The translations under genes and the position numbers were made by a program. A stretch of 64,000 bases of DNA. Source: Sporosarcina aquimarina (GTDB lineage Bacteria; Bacillota; Bacilli; Bacillales_A; Planococcaceae). Location: assembly GCF_023715615.1 (NCBI RefSeq), contig NZ_JAMBOM010000005.1, positions 120,078-184,077 on the forward strand. The letters are read 5' to 3'. A model generated the notes under the pieces. That model saw only the letters and a list, made by a program, of their open reading frames with translations, was not told the origin of the DNA and did not search any database. This document shows positions 37,708-47,695 of the stretch, one piece after another (the stretch's first letter is position 1; the number at the start of each line of letters is the position of its first letter).

Positions 37708-38820
37708 ATTTCCATTCACGCTCCCAATGTAGGGAGCGACCAATCTTGGCATGTCCAAAATCGTGAGTGACTGGATTTCAATCCACGCTCCCAATGTAGG
37801 GAGCGACCAAAGGTATAAATGCTTTTATCCGCAAAGCAGAGATTTCAATCCACGCTCCCAATGTAGGGAGCGACATGATAATGCGGTATTTAACGGTTCG
37901 ACCATTATATTTCAATCCACGCTCCCAATGTAGGGAGCGACCTTTTAATATCTGACTTGCACACTCACAATATCCTCATTTCAATCCACGCTCCCAATGT
38001 AGGGAGCGACCAAAGGGCATTAAGCAATTCATTATCGACCCAGAATTTCAATCCACGCTCCCAATGTAGGGAGCGACAATGACATAGCCAGTATCTGCGA
38101 TTGTCCCGACTGATTTCAATCCACGCTCCCAATGTAGGGAGCGACCTAGATGAGTTAGATCCACACAGAGGTAGGATTATTTCAATCCACGCTCCCAATG
38201 TAGGGAGCGACAACCGTCTTTTCGTTTGCACCACGACGACCAACCGATTTCAATCCACGCTCCCAATGTAGGGAGCGACCACGCATTAATGAGCCTTCAG
38301 CATGTTCATTTTTTCATTTCAATCCACGCTCCCAATGTAGGGAGCGACGAACAATAACGTTTGCGTTCGCAGTAATTGTATCATTTCAATCCACGCTCCC
38401 AATGTAGGGAGCGACTCATGTAGTCCCTGCGAACGAATAACGGCATTATTTCAATCCACGCTCCCAATGTAGGGAGCGACATTCGGATGTTGGAAGACAT
38501 GCCACCTGAAGGCGGATTTCAATCCACGCTCCCAATGTAGGGAGCGACTTTACTCGAGGATGGGATGCTAGTGAAACTGAAGCATTTCAATCCACGCTCC
38601 CAATGTAGGGAGCGACAGATACATTACAGCATTCTCGTTCATGCTTTTTCATTTCAATCCACGCTCCCAATGTAGGGAGCGACTTTGTCAGTAGCGAAGC
38701 CATCCACAAATCGTTCCATATTTCAATCCACGCTCCCAATGTAGGGAGCGACCAGAGCTACCAATATTAAAGACCGAGGGAGGACTAATTTCAATCCACG
38801 CTCCCAATGTAGGGAGCGAC
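37708..38820 (-). CRISPR. CRISPR array 1, type I-C, 17 repeats and 16 spacers
   Basis: 33-bp repeats whose plus-strand form starts ATTTCAATCC and contains CGCTCCC-AATGTA-GGGAGCG before the final AC. Repeat starts are 37708, 37775, 37842, 37909, 37978, 38045, 38113, 38179, 38247, 38316, 38383, 38448, 38516, 38584, 38651, 38720 and 38788. Spacers are 32-36 bp. Only the leftmost repeat differs (two changes in its ATTTCCATTC part), marking the old, leader-distal end. The crRNA sense is therefore leftward, with the 7-bp stem and GGATTGAAAT handle typical of Cas5c-processed type I-C repeats. The leader lies to the right, beside cas2. Spacer origins were not searched. Confidence 0.98.
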
Positions 38821-38978
38821 TGCAAAATATAGTGTTTAAAAAAACCACACCACTACATCTTGTACTCTAAATAATTTATTTGACGAATACTCTAGACAAA
38901 TTTCATTTTCAGCGGGTAGCATTATCATTTTTTTGCGCGAACCCCCCTGGGTTTTCATGTTCACTTGAGGTTCGCGTA
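38821..38978 (-). promoter_or_regulatory. Leader of CRISPR array 1
   Basis: An AT-rich leader between the newest repeat and cas2. It contains a repeat-proximal element (TAGTGTTT...CACTACAT-n-TTGTA) and a distal inverted repeat CGCGAACC (38936-38943) / GGTTCGCG (38969-38976) that begins 115 bp from the repeat. The cas2 stop codon touches the element. It should contain the pre-crRNA promoter and adaptation signals. Confidence 0.75.
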
Positions 38979-39269
38979 TTAGAAGATGAGAGTGTCTTCT
39001 ACTTTAAGTGACGGCTTTGCTCCCACGTGTCTAACTTTTGTATCATAATTTTTTCCTAGTCGATAATATCTCAAACTATCCACTTCAGGGTCAATAATTT
39101 TTTCCAACGCAATTTCCAGCTGACGTAATTGGGTAGTGTTCACTACACATTCAAAAACAGAATTTTGCACACGCACACCATATTCTTCACACTTTTTTGC
39201 AATTCTTCTTAAACGTTTTTTACCGCCATCCGTGAGAGTCTGTACATCATATGTCACAAGAACCAACAT
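38979..39269 (-). CDS. cas2: CRISPR-associated endoribonuclease Cas2
   Basis: The 96-residue ferredoxin-fold protein has VLVTYDVQT with the metal-binding Asp8 and the RVQNSVFEC strand typical of Cas2. It pairs with Cas1 as the integrase complex that inserts new spacers next to the leader. It is the last gene of the leftward cas operon, ten bp after cas1, and its stop codon abuts the leader hairpin of array 1. Confidence 0.95.
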   Translation of the reverse strand: MLVLVTYDVQTLTDGGKKRLRRIAKKCEEYGVRVQNSVFECVVNTTQLRQLEIALEKIIDPEVDSLRYYRLGKNYDTKVRHVGAKPSLKVEDTLIF

Positions 39270-39278
39270 GAATTACAC

Positions 39279-40310
39279 CTACCTTATTAAAATTGGAGGA
39301 TACGCTTCGAGATCCCCTCGAAGGTGCCGCGCCAACAATAGGGATTGAGCATGCGGTGCCAGACCCCACTGTATCTTTTCCTTTAAAAAAGGATGCGTAA
39401 AAGTTTCTTGTTTCTCCTTTTGCCATAACTGCAAAAAGCTGCGACGTGTATCATCTTTTAACACTACCGCTTTGTTTTCTTTCACAACAAAATCGTCAGG
39501 ATTTATTTGCTGTCGATTTATCAATTTCAATACAAATCGATCTGCAATAATTGGTCGCAACTCTTCCATTAAATCGAGTGCAAGGGACGTGCGGCCAGGC
39601 CGATCACGGTGCAAAAATCCAACGTATGAATCCAATCCAACACCTTCCAATGCTGCGGCACATTCTGCTGCTAACAGCGAGTATGCAAATGAGAGCAATG
39701 CATTGACGGGATCAAGAGGTGGTCTTCGATTGCGTGAGCGAAATGAAAATACTTCTTTTTGTTGTAGAATACATTCGTCGAAGACATTAAAATACGCACT
39801 TGCTGCTTGCCCTTCGATTCCTCGGAGCGTTTCAAGTTCGCAACAATCGCCCAACATTTTTCTAGATTCCTTGAGTCTTTTAACCGTATCCCCGACTCGC
39901 TCAGTATTCACACGTAATGCGTGATCCCTCATTGTCCTTTTTAAAAGCTGTTCACTGTTGAAAATTTTCCCCATAATCATATGTCTTGAAATTCGAGCGC
40001 ACTCGACTTCGTCGTCCGATATGCGATATTGCTGCTTTCTCAACGTAACATTACCATTAGACTCTCCCGTTACACGGCCACGAAAACGACCACTTCCAGA
40101 GAAAAACGTCAGACTTATATTTTGCCTCATGCATTCACTCATTAACGCAGGACTGGCTCCTTGATGTCCGAACGTGCAAATGGACTCAATGTTATGCAGC
40201 GGAACTCTAGCGACCGTTTCATTCGACTTTACTAAATTTAAATTTTGACCTTTTAACGCTAAATAGATCTCAGAATCAGAAACATACACAGTATTTAGTA
40301 ATTGTTTCAA
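39279..40310 (-). CDS. cas1: CRISPR-associated endonuclease/integrase Cas1 (type I-C)
   Basis: A 343-residue Cas1 with the N-terminal beta domain (about 1-90) and a helical catalytic domain. Metal-binding residues are the Glu of LRGIEGQAAS (about 162-171), the His of YVGFLHRDRPGR and the Glu/Asp set of LALDLMEELRP. It performs spacer integration with Cas2, and Cas4 trims the new spacers. Its ATG overlaps the cas4 stop by 4 bp. Confidence 0.96.
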   Translation of the reverse strand: MKQLLNTVYVSDSEIYLALKGQNLNLVKSNETVARVPLHNIESICTFGHQGASPALMSECMRQNISLTFFSGSGRFRGRVTGESNGNVTLRKQQYRISDDEVECARISRHMIMGKIFNSEQLLKRTMRDHALRVNTERVGDTVKRLKESRKMLGDCCELETLRGIEGQAASAYFNVFDECILQQKEVFSFRSRNRRPPLDPVNALLSFAYSLLAAECAAALEGVGLDSYVGFLHRDRPGRTSLALDLMEELRPIIADRFVLKLINRQQINPDDFVVKENKAVVLKDDTRRSFLQLWQKEKQETFTHPFLKEKIQWGLAPHAQSLLLARHLRGDLEAYPPILIR

Positions 40311-40966
40311 TCTGCCAACATCCTATCTATATAAGCTGATACTTTCTCACGCTCAAGTAATTCAGGCAAACATCGGTGTCGAAGTGAGCAATTTAAACAA
40401 TGCTTACCAGTTTTCACACGGGGAGTATGACGTGCTGTGTAATAGTGATGCATCTCTTTCGCCGCATTCGCTACATGGTGTCTTAGTTCCTCTGTGATTT
40501 GAACTGCTTCTCTACGTTTTACTTCATTATAGTAAAAGGCTGCTTCCTCAATAACTGTTCCAAGCATTTCTTCAAGACAAATGACTTGGGCAGTAAGTTG
40601 AATTAAATCAGCATCATGTTTTTTAGGCTTACCACGTTTGTACTCTATCGGTTTTGGAAGAAAATAACCTTTTTCCCCCTTAAGAGGTACGCCCTTAGCA
40701 TCTTGTTTAAACTCCACCATATCGCAAATACCGCTTATCCCTAGCATTCTAGAGTGGACAGGCAATGCTCTTACATAAAGCAGGTCTCCACGCTTTTCCC
40801 GAGTAAATGGATTATCCACATTTTCATGCAAATGGTTTCCTTCAATCGTCAACACATTTTCTTCCCATTCTTGCTCTATATGAATAAGCGCCCATTGTCG
40901 TCTGCAGAACATAAAATGCTGCAGACCTGAAAGCATTAGAAATTCTTCCTCATCATAGACCGTCAT
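40307..40966 (-). CDS. cas4: CRISPR-associated exonuclease Cas4 (type I-C)
   Basis: The 219-residue RecB-like nuclease has an N-terminal Cys in HFMFCRRQWALIHIE, the core motifs around KRGKPKKHDADLIQLTAQVICLEE, and three C-terminal cysteines in KHCLNCSLRHRCLP that complete a 4Fe-4S site. It selects and trims prespacers by PAM in type I-C adaptation. It overlaps cas7c by 14 bp; a start at ATG 40936 with a better spaced GAGGAAGA site is possible, but the longer form matches the family. Confidence 0.94.
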   Translation of the reverse strand: MTVYDEEEFLMLSGLQHFMFCRRQWALIHIEQEWEENVLTIEGNHLHENVDNPFTREKRGDLLYVRALPVHSRMLGISGICDMVEFKQDAKGVPLKGEKGYFLPKPIEYKRGKPKKHDADLIQLTAQVICLEEMLGTVIEEAAFYYNEVKRREAVQITEELRHHVANAAKEMHHYYTARHTPRVKTGKHCLNCSLRHRCLPELLEREKVSAYIDRMLAD

Positions 40967-41828
40967 ACTCTTCTACAGAAAGCCTTTCAAGTGGTTTAAC
41001 AGTAATTTTGTAATTTTCGATAGTCTCTGGTAAACGGTCTTCGACTTTTTCAATCTTCACAGAACGATGTACCGCAGCTGAAGAATATTGCCCCAGCTTC
41101 GAGTTATGCTCCCACCAGAAAACTTTGTTTACTTCCATACTTCCATCTGGCCTTGCGGAAGAAGAATCGTTGGCAAACATTGTCTTCAATGCTTCTTTCA
41201 ATTTTTCTGCATCTTCATAGGTAAATCCAGTCCTTTCTGCAAGCTGTGGGTTTATACTGCCATAAAAGACATAGACACCAAAATCGACTCTATGTTTCAT
41301 GCCCATTGTATCGGATGTTTTTTGACTTGGATCTTTTTCATTCGTTGTCGAGTTGACGCTTTTCGTAATTTGCATACTTGTCACATCTACCGGCTCTATA
41401 CTTGTAGCCGTATGGATAGAAACAGGTCCACGTACCCCAATGGACATTTTAATACCTTTAAAAGCAAATACTTGACCAAATGCTCGTACATCGTACCAAG
41501 TATTGCACGCAATCGCTTCAGCTGATTGTTCATCTGTTCCAGTCGCTTTTGCTTTCGTTAATAACTTCTTCAACTCTTCTACAGATTCGACACGGTCCTT
41601 AATACTACGAAATGAGTCGGATCTTCTCTCATCCGATTGAACAAGAATTGACACTCCTTCATCTTGCAATCGGTTCCTAATTTTCCGTTTGATTGCTACA
41701 TCCGAAACCTCTCCATGCCCATAAAAGTCCTGGCGTGGTCTGTTACCATTCAATGGATCTCCATTCGGGTTTGCCTTATCTACTGAAAATATAACTGCAA
41801 AGTCTATTTTATGATTCAATGTTGACAT
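40953..41828 (-). CDS. cas7c: Type I-C Cascade backbone protein Cas7c (Csd2)
   Basis: A 291-residue RAMP protein that coats the crRNA in the type I-C effector. It begins HKIDFAVIFSVDKANPNGDPLNGNRPR, the signature Csd2/Csh2 opening, and includes WYDVRAFGQVFAFKG and GVRGPVSIHTATS. Ribosome binding site GGGGGAGAAAG. Overlaps cas8c by 20 bp and cas4 by 14 bp. Confidence 0.95.
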   Translation of the reverse strand: MSTLNHKIDFAVIFSVDKANPNGDPLNGNRPRQDFYGHGEVSDVAIKRKIRNRLQDEGVSILVQSDERRSDSFRSIKDRVESVEELKKLLTKAKATGTDEQSAEAIACNTWYDVRAFGQVFAFKGIKMSIGVRGPVSIHTATSIEPVDVTSMQITKSVNSTTNEKDPSQKTSDTMGMKHRVDFGVYVFYGSINPQLAERTGFTYEDAEKLKEALKTMFANDSSSARPDGSMEVNKVFWWEHNSKLGQYSSAAVHRSVKIEKVEDRLPETIENYKITVKPLERLSVEEYDGL

Positions 41829-42189
41829 GGTCTTTCTCCCCCTTTTTTGTATACATCATTTGAATTTGACTACTGTATCCCAATAAAAAGACTGGCCCTA
41901 GTGGATCATTTGTCATCTGCTCGATAGTTAGCCGATCTTCAAGTTGTTGTATGAGCATTGCGTAGTATCCCGAGTTCGAAGCACTGCGCTCAAAATATGG
42001 TGTCAACTGTTTCCGGATTACTTGCCAAGTACGAGCAGGATGCTGCGAAAAAGCATTAAAATAGCGGGTAGCGTTTGTAGCACGCTTCTCATCGCGATCT
42101 TTTAATATTCCTCTCTCCATGACTTCAGAAATACCAAGCAATCGGCCAAATAAGTAATCCCTCGAATTATTTTCTTCTTGAATAGCCAC
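41809..42189 (-). CDS. cas11c: Probable Cas11c small subunit from an internal start in cas8c
   Basis: An in-frame GTG codon at 42189 has GTGAGGG seven nt upstream and would yield a 126-residue protein identical to the helical C-terminus of Cas8c (VAIQEENNSRDYLFGRLLG onwards). Type I-C systems are known to make the small subunit Cas11c this way, with a size of about 120-130 residues. The position, frame and length all fit; expression itself cannot be seen in the sequence. Confidence 0.55.
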   Translation of the reverse strand: MAIQEENNSRDYLFGRLLGISEVMERGILKDRDEKRATNATRYFNAFSQHPARTWQVIRKQLTPYFERSASNSGYYAMLIQQLEDRLTIEQMTNDPLGPVFLLGYSSQIQMMYTKKGEKDHVNIES

Positions 42190-43734
42190 CCCATATCCCT
42201 CACTTTCATATTGTTTACTAATTAATGCACAAGCAATATTTAATGTGGCACTCCACGACTCCGTAGAATTTGTGAAGCTAAATGGACTTTTAACTCGATT
42301 AAAAATAATAGATACTAAATCTTTTGGAAGAGGTTTTTGTTCCACTATGCAGGGGAGCAATCGAGTATACAACTCTTTTTTTATCCGGCTATCTGCCTTG
42401 CTCCCATAAACAGCCTCTGCAATTCTGTAGGTAGAAGGAGTTCCGATGTATGTGTGAATTTGGTTGGAATTAGTATTTTTATAGCTCTGCAACCATCTGC
42501 AAGTCGTATGCCAGTATTTAATTGACTCAAAAAAGCGGGCAGCATCAATCTGTTGGTAATAGACAATAGCCAGTCTTCCTGTAGTTGCTGCGTCAAGTGC
42601 CATCACAATAATATTCTCTAGCTTTTCACCCTCCAAGAAATGTCTCATTCCATGAAGTGCATTGTTGAGTTCTTTTGCAATCAGTTCTTCAGTATGGGCA
42701 CTTTGACTCTGCAGCTCTTCAGAAGCCGATGAGAAAAGATTGTCCCATTCACTGCCGATCAAGTCTGCGGTACTCTCAAACGGAAGCGGAACTTCAGCGT
42801 GCTCTAAGCCAAAAGCAACAAAATACCGGGAATCGACATACGTACCTTGCCTCTGAATCAACCATCGTAAAGCGTGATGAGCTTTTTGCGATACTTCGTA
42901 ACCAATCTGGACAGCTTCCGTCTGCTTTGCAAAACGACCCCGGTATGTAAAACCATCCTTATCGTTACCGGAGATTAACTTAGCCATATCCCCCGCATTT
43001 CTAACACGTGATCCGTGCTGAGTCGTAAGATTTGATAATTTTCCAGTTACATAACAGGAACCTACTTCCATTTGATTAGATTTTTCAAAAAAACTGATGA
43101 ATGAATTAAACAGGTTTTTGTCTTCCCAAATAACCTGATCATTACCCAACTCATGAATCACGTCAAAACGAACAAAAGCAGTGGATGCTTCACCCGTCAC
43201 GACTTTATAGATTTCAGGCTTTTCCTGATCTGAGTTTGCTGGCCATTTCTCCAGTATCATTTCCTTTTCATCTAGAGGAAGAATTTTGTGATTAGCTAAA
43301 TCTTGAATAAGGGTGCCTTTGGAAAGATACTGATAAATTGCTTTCACTTTCTGGCTTGACTCATCCGATTCAATCCATTCCTTCATCTGTGTCATATAAT
43401 GCCGATGGTGGCCTTCGTATTTTGGATTTCCGCCAAATTTCACAAAATCACCAGCGACATAGGCAAGCTTGTCATGAATGTAATGTGGAGCGCTTGTATT
43501 CGCCCGATTGGCTGACCCAGGCGTTGCTGGTACGATAGTTCGTGCATTCTCCTTATTGATCACTCTTGCATCTTTAAAATTCCCATCCTTCGCAACCAAA
43601 ACTTCAATCTGTGCACTTTGCATGACGTGAGAAACCGGGAGTAGTGTAATGCGCTGATTGCGTCGTGCTTCAAATTCCCCGACTTGTAAACGATTTTGAG
43701 CATATACATCCGCCAACTGCTTCATCCAACTCAT
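41809..43734 (-). CDS. cas8c: Type I-C large Cascade subunit Cas8c (Csd1)
   Basis: The 641-residue Csd1/Cas8c protein recognises the PAM and starts target unwinding. It begins [14 protein letters not shown], typical of the family, has QRGTYVDSRYFVAFGLE in the middle and an all-helical C-terminus. Its ATG overlaps the cas5c stop (TAATG) with GGAGGTG upstream. The C-terminal 126 residues may also be made separately as Cas11c from an internal GTG (see the separate entry). Confidence 0.95.
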   Translation of the reverse strand: MSWMKQLADVYAQNRLQVGEFEARRNQRITLLPVSHVMQSAQIEVLVAKDGNFKDARVINKENARTIVPATPGSANRANTSAPHYIHDKLAYVAGDFVKFGGNPKYEGHHRHYMTQMKEWIESDESSQKVKAIYQYLSKGTLIQDLANHKILPLDEKEMILEKWPANSDQEKPEIYKVVTGEASTAFVRFDVIHELGNDQVIWEDKNLFNSFISFFEKSNQMEVGSCYVTGKLSNLTTQHGSRVRNAGDMAKLISGNDKDGFTYRGRFAKQTEAVQIGYEVSQKAHHALRWLIQRQGTYVDSRYFVAFGLEHAEVPLPFESTADLIGSEWDNLFSSASEELQSQSAHTEELIAKELNNALHGMRHFLEGEKLENIIVMALDAATTGRLAIVYYQQIDAARFFESIKYWHTTCRWLQSYKNTNSNQIHTYIGTPSTYRIAEAVYGSKADSRIKKELYTRLLPCIVEQKPLPKDLVSIIFNRVKSPFSFTNSTESWSATLNIACALISKQYESEGYGVAIQEENNSRDYLFGRLLGISEVMERGILKDRDEKRATNATRYFNAFSQHPARTWQVIRKQLTPYFERSASNSGYYAMLIQQLEDRLTIEQMTNDPLGPVFLLGYSSQIQMMYTKKGEKDHVNIES

Positions 43735-44456
43735 TAGTCCACCTCCTTAAACAAGGAGTCATATTCTTCATCCGCAGATGTGAAGTTGACACCTTGTTCA
43801 AATTTTTTCATCGAGTCTTTGTGAATTGTTCGGACAACCTCACAGTTCTCAGGGCGAGAGAATCGGATGATGCCGTTTTTCATCATAGGACTCCACAGTC
43901 TCGACTGGAATGATTGTCCATCTCCCTCATCTGGATATGTGAATCCGTGAAACATCTTTCCAAAATGAAGCTCTCCATAGCCATCGTAAAATCCGTCACC
44001 ATCACCAAAAGTGCACGCCTCAACGTAACCTTGACAGTCCCGGGTTCCAAGGTAGATATCACGGCGTCCGCCGCGCTCAACTGATCGTTTAGAGATATTA
44101 TGGTGCTTATTTTCGTTACGGTCATAGGCAAGATCCGGTCGATTTTCATTAAACTCAAAATGCGCACGGACTTGATAGGCAGGTTCACGTAGATATGTAT
44201 AGTACATTAGATCGTTGCCATCACTTTGATACTTAATTGGACGGATTGCTTTTACTTCTGTCTGGATTGCATTCATAATGCGCACCTCATCGATGTACCA
44301 AACAATTGTAGGCTTCCAGTAAATAGACTCAACAATTCCTTTTAGAGCTTGATAGGTAGGGACTTGGTAAGTAAACTTTTCTCCGCCAATTCGGCTAACA
44401 GGATCAGTAAACATTGCATACTTTCCATGTACGATAAACTCGATTTGATTTCTCAA
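43734..44456 (-). CDS. cas5c: Type I-C crRNA-processing protein Cas5c (Csd5)
   Basis: A 240-residue RAMP protein. In type I-C systems Cas5c replaces Cas6 and cuts the repeat hairpin, staying bound to the crRNA handle. It shows [34 protein letters not shown], the normal family opening, and later [15 protein letters not shown] take TTG 44456 as start: it has GAGGAGGTG six nt upstream and gives the family's N-terminus. An ATG at 44489 lies inside the cas3 end and would add 11 residues. Confidence 0.93.
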   Translation of the reverse strand: MRNQIEFIVHGKYAMFTDPVSRIGGEKFTYQVPTYQALKGIVESIYWKPTIVWYIDEVRIMNAIQTEVKAIRPIKYQSDGNDLMYYTYLREPAYQVRAHFEFNENRPDLAYDRNENKHHNISKRSVERGGRRDIYLGTRDCQGYVEACTFGDGDGFYDGYGELHFGKMFHGFTYPDEGDGQSFQSRLWSPMMKNGIIRFSRPENCEVVRTIHKDSMKKFEQGVNFTSADEEYDSLFKEVD

Positions 44457-44469
44457 TAGTTTCACCTCC

Positions 44470-46848
44470 TCAAAATGAATATGGTTCAAATGTTGCCTCG
44501 CCGTCTAGTGTCACGCCATATGACAGATCATATGCTTTAAGTTTTAAACAGTAGATAGATCCGTCAAAAAGAGGTTGAATCAACCCTTCTTTACTTAACG
44601 CTTGCAATTCATGCCTATAAAGATTAACGCTGAATTGCTGTGCTTTTTTTATAGCTTCATTGAACTGTTTAATATCATAGGAATTCTCATTTAAGTCGGC
44701 AATCACATCTTCTCCTCCTTCATAAGGAACGATTACAGCTGTAGTCGGAGAGTGAATTGCTTCGAAATTTTGTTCAATAGTTTTAAACATACTTAAAGAC
44801 TTTGTGCTTGGTTGTTGCTTTAGCGCCACAGTTCCCTTTAGCAATTCATATAAGGGATAATCCAATCCTACTGGTGCTATCTGAACTTCACGTTCTGCTT
44901 GAGCAAAAAAATGTGAAAAATATACTTGGATTGCCTTAGGACTTAAAAGTTCCCCCTCAAAATCCGGGTCATCCAGGATATAATTTGCTGTCACTTCCGC
45001 ACCGATCCGAATTTCTGGCAGCATCGACAACTTTTCATCTTTTGCCCGAATGATATAAACACTTCCTGTTTCCTTTTCTGCGTTCCGATTACATCTTCCA
45101 GCTGCTTGAGCAATGGAATCCAGACCAGCGAGTGAACGAATAACCGCTTCGAAACTAATATCAACCCCAGCTTCAATCAATTGGGTACTAATGCAAACCA
45201 CTTTTTCTTGACCAAGTCTCTCTTTAATTTGCGCTAGTTTTTCCTTACGGTGCGCAGGGCACATAGAAGTGCTTAAATGCACAACAAAAGTATCTTCTAG
45301 ATCTTTCAGTAGCTGATAGAGCTTCCGGACAACCGTTTTCGTGTTCAAAATGAGAAGTACCGAGTCATTGGCTTCTAGCTGTTCTTGTGTGAAATCAGCA
45401 ATTCTTTCAATTTCCCAACCTTCATGTTCCACTTTTGACGTGATAGATACTCGCTCGAAAGCCTTCACGACATCATCAAGATCAGGCACCATTTCAGCAT
45501 TCTCCGAAAGCAAAAGTTTAGGGTCGATTTCGTGGAGTGCCGGTTGAGTGGCTGTGCAAAGTAGAATGCTACTATTACCAACAGCATGAAGAAAATTGAC
45601 GGCTGCGCTAAACAGCGATTGATGCTGATAAGGCACAGACTGCACTTCATCAAAAATTAGGACTGCATTTGTTAAACTGTGCAGTCTCCTGCTTTTCCTC
45701 GTGCCCTTTTGATAAAAAGCATCTAGAAACTGAACCATAGTTGTAAAAATAATAGGGTGATCCCAATTATCACGGCTTAGTTGCAGCTTTTTATGATTTT
45801 CATCATCGTAATAATCGGTAGAATTGTCCAAAGAGGTGTCATCGATAACGTTTGCATGATGCTCGAGCACAGTTTCTTTCTGTCGTAGAATCTTTCGAAC
45901 TTCTTGCGCATTTTGCTCAAGGATGGTTGTGTAAGGAACGATGTAAATGATCCTAGACTTTTTGTGCGTGACGGCATGTTTCAAAGCATACCTAAGACTG
46001 GCATACGTTTTCCCTCCTCCGGTGGGAATGGAAAGGGTTCTTATGGATGAAGGATCACCCGCCAAAACATCGCAATTATCAGACATTTTATTTCGTAATT
46101 GATTGATAGGATGATTGCTAGTTCTCCAACTTTTAACTGTTTCCATCAAACTAGCATATCCTTGTTCAAATATTTCCTGGTGATTCCAGGGTAAAAAGGA
46201 TTCATCCTCTTCGAAATTCCTAGTATTTGTCCGGTCTGCATCAATAAGGCAACTGAAAACCAACTTTTGCATTAGAGCCAAGTAAGTATGTAAACTACCA
46301 AGAGGTTTGACACGTCGAAGAAAGCATTCCATTTCAACCTTTGCTTCGTTTACTAAAACGGTTACTTTCTCTTTGTTGCCCGCGATATTTTCGAAATTAT
46401 GTACGACCTCTTCGTAAAATGGCAGTGTTTTGTTTGTGATGCGTCTTATGTAATCCGATGGTTTCAAATCAGGTTGTACGAAATTTTGCATGCCAGAATG
46501 ATGAGATAGAATTGCCATACCAGCAGTCTCCACTACAAGTTTTTGCAACAAGTCACCATTATAAAAACGTTCATATAAATACTTAGCTCCAGCTGTAGAA
46601 TGGTCAATTTTTTCTTTAGCAATTTTTTTATCAATCACTGCATCTTTCAAATAATCAGTGAAATGAATAGTGAACTTTCCCATATCATGTAGAAAACCAG
46701 AGATTTCAGCGAGAGCTCCAAATCTTGCTTCCTGACCATATCCACGTGCCAAACTAGCTACATCTTCCAAATGTTCCTGAACACTTTGTTCGACAAAATC
46801 ACTTTGCCGTATGTGTGCGATTAGCAACTTCCACATTCCTTTCGACAA
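44470..46848 (-). CDS. cas3: Type I-C helicase-nuclease Cas3 (HD-DEXH fusion)
   Basis: The 792-residue protein has an N-terminal HD nuclease (about 10-240: EHLEDV, then [10 protein letters not shown], later LSHHSG) and a superfamily 2 helicase. Helicase motifs are Walker A in [13 protein letters not shown] (about 268-280), [10 protein letters not shown] (DEAH-like motif II), CTATQPA (motif III) and AAGRCNRN (motif VI). It unwinds and degrades target DNA after Cascade binding. The start is unclear: TTG 46848 has no clear ribosome binding site, and ATG 46836 lies too close to AAAGGA. It heads the operon. Confidence 0.95.
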   Translation of the reverse strand: MSKGMWKLLIAHIRQSDFVEQSVQEHLEDVASLARGYGQEARFGALAEISGFLHDMGKFTIHFTDYLKDAVIDKKIAKEKIDHSTAGAKYLYERFYNGDLLQKLVVETAGMAILSHHSGMQNFVQPDLKPSDYIRRITNKTLPFYEEVVHNFENIAGNKEKVTVLVNEAKVEMECFLRRVKPLGSLHTYLALMQKLVFSCLIDADRTNTRNFEEDESFLPWNHQEIFEQGYASLMETVKSWRTSNHPINQLRNKMSDNCDVLAGDPSSIRTLSIPTGGGKTYASLRYALKHAVTHKKSRIIYIVPYTTILEQNAQEVRKILRQKETVLEHHANVIDDTSLDNSTDYYDDENHKKLQLSRDNWDHPIIFTTMVQFLDAFYQKGTRKSRRLHSLTNAVLIFDEVQSVPYQHQSLFSAAVNFLHAVGNSSILLCTATQPALHEIDPKLLLSENAEMVPDLDDVVKAFERVSITSKVEHEGWEIERIADFTQEQLEANDSVLLILNTKTVVRKLYQLLKDLEDTFVVHLSTSMCPAHRKEKLAQIKERLGQEKVVCISTQLIEAGVDISFEAVIRSLAGLDSIAQAAGRCNRNAEKETGSVYIIRAKDEKLSMLPEIRIGAEVTANYILDDPDFEGELLSPKAIQVYFSHFFAQAEREVQIAPVGLDYPLYELLKGTVALKQQPSTKSLSMFKTIEQNFEAIHSPTTAVIVPYEGGEDVIADLNENSYDIKQFNEAIKKAQQFSVNLYRHELQALSKEGLIQPLFDGSIYCLKLKAYDLSYGVTLDGEATFEPYSF

Positions 46849-47288
46849 TATTATTATTCATCTAACCTAGTTACTCCAAATATAACACACTATTCAGATG
46901 AACAGGAATATATTTGAATTTTTTAGGTTCAATATCTCCATAAAAGAGTAATAGTTATTTATTCATAGAAATTTTCTTGCTAGTCACTTGGGGTTATTTC
47001 GTCTATGACTGGATACAACTGTTCCGTCTTTTCTACGATACTTACTCACCTTTACTGTCATAGGACCAGTGCATGCCGACTTCTCAGAGCATTTTTGTTT
47101 CCCTTCCAATTTTTCACATTCTAAAATACAAGTTCTATATATAGCTATAAAAGTATGTTACTAAAAATTCATGGTTCTTATTTTCATTTCATCTTAGAAG
47201 AATAGATTTGCAAGCTTAAACAATTAAATAATTGATATTCCCACTTTTTCATCTGAAATATATTTTTATTATTTTTCTTTTAGAAAAA

Positions 47289-47328
47289 CCGACCCCAAAA
47301 GTCCAGTTCCATAGACTTTTGGGGTCGG
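47289..47328. terminator. Strong hairpin terminator between array 2 and cas3
   Basis: A perfect 15-bp stem CCGACCCCAAAAGTC / GACTTTTGGGGTCGG with a 10-nt loop. On the minus strand TTTTTCT follows, so it would stop the array 2 transcript before it reaches cas3. Confidence 0.85.
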
Positions 47329-47362
47329 CTTATTTAACTTACTTGCAAAGCGTATAAATTTA

Positions 47363-47394
47363 TTTTCAATCCACGTCATTTAAAAGCGAACGAC
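47363..47394 (-). repeat. Solitary decayed type I-C repeat
   Basis: The plus strand reads TTTTCAATCCACG at the left end and GCGAACGAC at the right end, matching array 1 repeats, but the centre (TCATTTAAAA) has lost the stem. It lies 301 bp left of array 2 with no partner nearby: a relic of an older array end, or a chance survival. Confidence 0.6.
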
Positions 47395-47695
47395 AAAACT
47401 ACATACAAAAGTATATTATACACTTTTCACATTCCACTTAATAATCGATCATTCTTAGTACACAAGTTTATAAATACAACTTGGTAAATATCGAAGGCGT
47501 AATAGAGATGTACATTAAATGCAAAAAACGTTTATAGCCCCAAAAAATCACCACAGGTGAAAGAAGACACGTTCTCATTGAAAAAACTGTGTTCTTAAGA
47601 AAAGGTTCAATCCCTACAGTCCCTCATGCCAGATAGCGTTTGCTATATTAATTTTCAGTCAAGATCCAATATCAAAAGTATATAATTGGTTAGAG

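Larger units (their letters stand above)
46849..47695. other. Intergenic region between cas3 and array 2
   Basis: No real gene, but three things of note. Near 46861 on the minus strand a 20-codon reading frame (ATG 46861) overlaps the cas3 start in another frame. At 47289-47328 there is a strong hairpin terminator. At 47363-47394 lies one decayed CRISPR repeat. The cas operon promoter should be near 46870-46960, but no clear -35/-10 pair stands out. Confidence 0.5.

Noticed and set aside
37561..38243. Reading frames made of SLPTLGAWIEI-type repeats
   Set aside because: They are translations of CRISPR repeats, a well-known annotation artefact.
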